From positions 179,375-243,374 of the forward strand of contig RXIC02000409.1 in NCBI GenBank assembly GCA_003952965.2: 64,000 nucleotides of DNA, written 5' to 3'. Under the pieces are notes generated by a model. It saw only the letters and a list, made by a program, of their open reading frames with translations. It made no database searches and was not told the origin of the DNA. How positions within the stretch are numbered: the stretch's first letter is position 1; every line of letters starts with the position of its first letter. The position numbers and the translations under genes were made by a program. This document shows positions 56,914 through 64,000 of this stretch, one piece after another. Origin of the DNA: Morella rubra. Taxonomy: Eukaryota; Streptophyta; Magnoliopsida; Fagales; Myricaceae.

Positions 56914-57105
56914 TGTGTTTGCAAACCAAAATTTTAGTCAAAAATAAAATAATATAAAATAATAATCTCTCTCTCATCAGATCATCTATTTTCCATTACA
57001 ATAAACATTAAAAAAAAAATCATTGAAATCATTTCTCTCCACTTTTTCCGTCAACTTCATAAACTGAAATTTTGGCCATTTCCAAAACTTTGGTTTGCAA
57101 ATACG
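56914..57105. mobile_element. MITE copy in right arm
   Basis: Mirror of 48440-48636, with TGTTTGCAAACCAAAATTTTAG at the left and CCAAAACTTTGGTTTGCAAATA at the right. A few short indels in T/A runs distinguish it from the left-arm copy. Confidence 0.65.
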
Positions 57106-59549
57106 TCTCCACCCGAGTACTTTATAATCATGCTAGCTAGATCATCCAACGAAGGATGTTTACAACTGAAAGTTGGAATATTAACCTTGAAGTGCTAAGG
57201 CATTTCTTTAGCGTTGATTTGTATGAGTGTTCTAACTAATACCCTTTTCCTCTTAAAGTAGCTCTAGCTATGAAGTTTGGCTACTAAGGAAAACTGTACA
57301 TACGAGGGTTGCCTTCTAGCTTTGATTCACCTTCCCTAGAGAGTTGGGGTGAAAACCGATCCCTTAGTTCGATTTTGACCCTTAATCGGTCTCCCAATTT
57401 TTCCAACGGATCACTAAACTGACAGTCCACAGCATCAGCCGGACCGACTAGATTAGGTGGTCGGTTTGGTACCGTCCAATAGGGACATTTGACAACCATC
57501 TTTGCCACATCCTCTGATGGTATTGGCCGCACCAACAAGAACTCAACCTTTTTCATAATCACATGTAGTGGAGACTAACTATCTGTGGCATGTTCTCTAT
57601 CACTCGTGCAAAGAAAACATAAGCTTTCAGAGGTAGCCCAATAATTTAGGGGTGCCAAAACTAAGCAAACATTCCACATATTGTTTGACAGTCTCTTCCA
57701 AATCATATACCCAGTATGTAAGTCCGCTTCTCCAACATCGTAGCCAAAATCTTCTTTGGCAAATCCAGTGAAACCAAATAATCCACGAGTGGTTTAACTA
57801 GGGACATGTAGAGATGAACTTGAACCTTAAAGAAAAAAAAAGATTGTTATAAGGTAGGTGTGGTTCGGTCTCAGTGGGTTGAACCGGCGAAACCAACAGT
57901 TGATTCAACCCCCTCGGTTTTCAGAGATTATGGGTCAACTGTCAAATCGGGTCTTACCAAAATCGGTCGAGCCCAATCGGTTTCGACAGGTTTTGGTTGG
58001 CCAGGTAGGTTTCAGCCCATTATAATTGAACAACCTTACTAGAAGCCTATTAAGGTGGAGAAATTTTGGGTTATGTTTGGATGAGATTTTTTTTTTCATC
58101 TTTGTAATGATTATTTTTTATGTATTTTTTTTTTTTTGTGTTTTTTGAAAGTAATTAATAGCATCCTAGAGAAGATTTGGAAAGATAAATTTTTGAAAAT
58201 ATATACTTTGGGAGGTTGTGAAAGTTACTTGTGTTTTGATTCTAGATGATCATGATATCGTACGCAGTTGTAGCCAGTAATTCTGAATAAGATCAGGAGA
58301 TAGTCTGAATCTAAATCCGTCAAAAATTCTTGGATCTTTTCACCAAATTAAAGACCTAGCTAAGGAAGCTCTCCAAACACCAAAAAAAAAAAATAAAAAA
58401 TAGAAGCCAAAAACCAGATCCAGATTTAAACGTCGACATATATGTCATGGTATCCAACATGCAGCTTGCCTAATTCGTCAAGTTGGATGTAAAAAATTAA
58501 TCTATTGTACATATCTCTTACAAAATTCGTTACGAATCTTGAGCTGGAGTACTTCGATACTTAAAATGATGTATACGACAAGAATTCTTTATTTTTTTTT
58601 TTTTCCGGTTTATTGAGCCTTTGCTGTTGAGATGTTTTAGGCATTATTGTTGGGAAAGCACATCTAATAAAAGTCAGCCACCTGTTGTCACTATCTTGTT
58701 TGGTTGGGGAGCTGGGCTTCCGCCTTAATCAATTTGTCCCTGATCTTCTAATTTGCTGAAGCCAACTATATATATAATACTTAGATCGTGGCCAAGTGAA
58801 AGTCATATGATCAGACGTTAAGAAGGATGTGTCAACTTTTGGGGTTGCTTTTTGACGAAATGAAAAGAATCAACTACAGGTGAAGATCCCATCGATCGAA
58901 TACAGTAGTGACGACGAGAACGAATTGAAATACAATTATTCAACTTTCCCAAATCCGCCACCGTATGCATTAATCCATGACTAATTGTTACTCTGATATA
59001 TCCTTCTTCTTGACAACATGACTGGAACCTTTTCCACCTTATAATTCCAATGCTAATACATGAGACATATATGCATGGAAAGATCGCCAAGGGTATTCTA
59101 GTCTTATTCTTTAAATTATGCATTGAAAAATAAAATAAAATTATGCATATGATATGTTTTGTAAGTTCGGTTTTCTATGATTTGTTTTGGATCAAATATT
59201 TTCGGGTAAATTTTTTTTTTCTAATTTTTTGTAAGTTTGTAGGTCAATAAAATAAAATAAAAAACTCTTAAGCGAGATTTGCAAAAAGGTAGGCCTCCCA
59301 AACACCAAAATCGTAGGGCCAAAATAGACAAATAACTTTTAACAACATTTGTGGTTTTTTTTTTTTTTTTTTTTTAAATAAGCTCTTGTACTGAAGAATA
59401 ATTATCTCCGAAAATGGCTTTCAAAATGTACCTTTACAGCTTTACGTATGCAACAATCGGTCTGTTTTAAGATCTCGGACAAGAGGATTGAAGGTCCATA
59501 AATATGACTTCCCAAAGAGCAACTCTGCAAAAGATATTGATCAATCAAA
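57106..59549. other. Right-arm intergenic DNA (mirror of 45981-48439)
   Basis: Same content as the left arm: the AACCG-rich stretch (about 57325-58045), poly-A/T tracts and no recognised gene. Homopolymer lengths differ from the left arm at several places (for example about 57833-57841, 58117-58140 and 58382-58394). Confidence 0.4.
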
Positions 59550-62948
<3,399 letters not shown>

Positions 62949-64000
62949 GGCGAGAAACAAATGTGTGACTCAAAATAAATAACGTCTATACAACGTTTTG
63001 GTTCGAAATTTTCGATCCATAGCCCATCGCTGAGTGCATGCTACGGTTTACGTACCTACTTGTGTTTGAGGGAATGAAAAGTACACAGAACCTGCGGATG
63101 CGAATATGGATGTGTATGCTGCTGTGCCAAGCGGCCAGCAAATTCCCTCAGTCTAGCTTTTCAATTTCCTGTTTTATGGTTAGGACCCCCATAGTATGTA
63201 GGGACATCCTAATTATCTATCTGTAGAACTCTTATTCTGCAATGTTATTCACTACACCTTGCTGAGGAAAAAATAAAAGTCCACAGAAAACTTGTAAGCA
63301 CCGAATTGACATTTTGGGCTCAAAAGTCAAAGAGGCAGCCCATGGCATGTACGCAGTGACTGCCATGGCAGTGGTATGCATCTTTAATTTGTGTGATTTA
63401 ACCATTAATGCTTCAGTGCTGCTTCTCGGAATAAAAAGCTACTGATGTTGCAAGACCTATCAACGACGTTGAGCCGGTTGGGATTAGTTTAAGGCTGGAG
63501 TTGTGGGAATTGGTGGGTTTTGCTAGTACGGGCTGCGTTTTTGGGCAAGAGGAGGCCTAGTAAAGAAGGCTTTATTAGGTTGTGATACTACTTGTGTTGG
63601 GTTTCCTGTAGGTTATTGGTATCGAAATGGGTGCGCTGGGGGTTTCGGCGTTCTGTAGCGGAACGTGTGGTGGGTTTAAAAACTTGGGTGGAAAATTGTT
63701 ATAGGGAACAAATCAACTCGATTGTTGTTGGGCTTTGGGCCCAAACATTTTGCACCTAAATTTGAAAGTTGCTACCAACGTTGGAGTTAGGACGACTGCA
63801 ATCCCTATCCCTTGAAGTTTGTTTATTCCCTTTCTTTCTTGTAAGACTTGGAACACGTCAATCAAAAGCAAACATTAAAGCTTTTTAAAATCACGCTACC
63901 TTTTGCCCGAAGAGTGTTTTGACCCGTCTTTCCAACAACACAGATAAGCGCGTTGCTGCTATTAACGAACAACGCGGCACGATAATGTCGCGTTTGAACG
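62949..64000. other. Downstream flank of CRK2-R, outer part of right arm
   Basis: Mirror of about 41530-42584, without recognised genes. The last 100 bases match the left arm less well, with several scattered small indels. The window ends before the arm's outer boundary. Confidence 0.6.

Overview
This looks like nuclear DNA of a woody or herbaceous eudicot plant. Genes carry GT-AG introns, and the window holds plant-restricted families (DUF26 cysteine-rich receptor-like kinases, an SNF2/RING CHR27/28-type remodeller), AT-rich intergenic DNA, MITEs, Copia-type LTR pieces and CACTA (En/Spm) remnants. I cannot fix the species; a Fagales-type tree is only a guess.

Layout. (1) 1.1-9.8 kb, plus strand: a complete 12-exon SNF2-family helicase-like gene whose exons join in frame to about 1,410 aa. 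It has a SUMO-interaction-like motif, a split SNF2 ATPase, a RING finger and a helicase C domain. A MITE sits in its last intron. (2) 10.78 kb: tRNA-Gln(CTG). (3) 11.3-12.3 kb, minus strand: an intact single-exon alpha/beta hydrolase of the monoacylglycerol lipase / caffeoylshikimate esterase type. (4) 12.5-23 kb: gene-poor AT-rich DNA with a 353-bp Mutator-like MITE flanked by a perfect 9-bp target duplication, and old degenerate duplications. (5) 23.1-24.9 kb: a serine carboxypeptidase-like gene that is frameshifted and cut off after its fifth exon. (6) 25.2-30.5 kb: a decayed CACTA element (DUF4218, DUF4216 and Ptta/En/Spm-type ORF remnants, with subterminal CGTTCGAACG-type repeats). (7) 31-41 kb: a cysteine-rich receptor-like kinase (CRK) cluster on the minus strand, made of one decayed copy (kinase scrap at 31.1-31.3 kb, N-terminal scrap at 34.5 kb) and one intact 7-exon gene (36.1-40.9 kb).

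(8) 41.5-64.0 kb is the striking part: a huge inverted repeat (palindrome) with arms of at least 11.2 kb, no real spacer, and its axis near 52.77 kb. Each arm carries one copy of the same second CRK gene (minus strand at 42.6-46.0 kb, plus strand at 59.6-62.9 kb), the same MITE, the same Copia-like LTR pieces and the same 3' half of a CACTA element. The axis lies inside the CACTA half-element. Many short open frames are identical between arms. The CRK first exon, however, is broken in each arm by different one-base indels that the other arm lacks, and the axis and outer end are noisier than the middle of the arms. That pattern fits either a recent inverted duplication or, quite plausibly, a fold-back read or assembly artefact with incomplete polishing. 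Long-read data spanning the axis would settle it.

Functional links are limited. The CRKs form a receptor-kinase cluster typical of plant defence/redox signalling loci. The SNF2/RING gene, the hydrolase and the tRNA are independent housekeeping or metabolic genes. I found no novel multi-gene system other than the palindrome itself.
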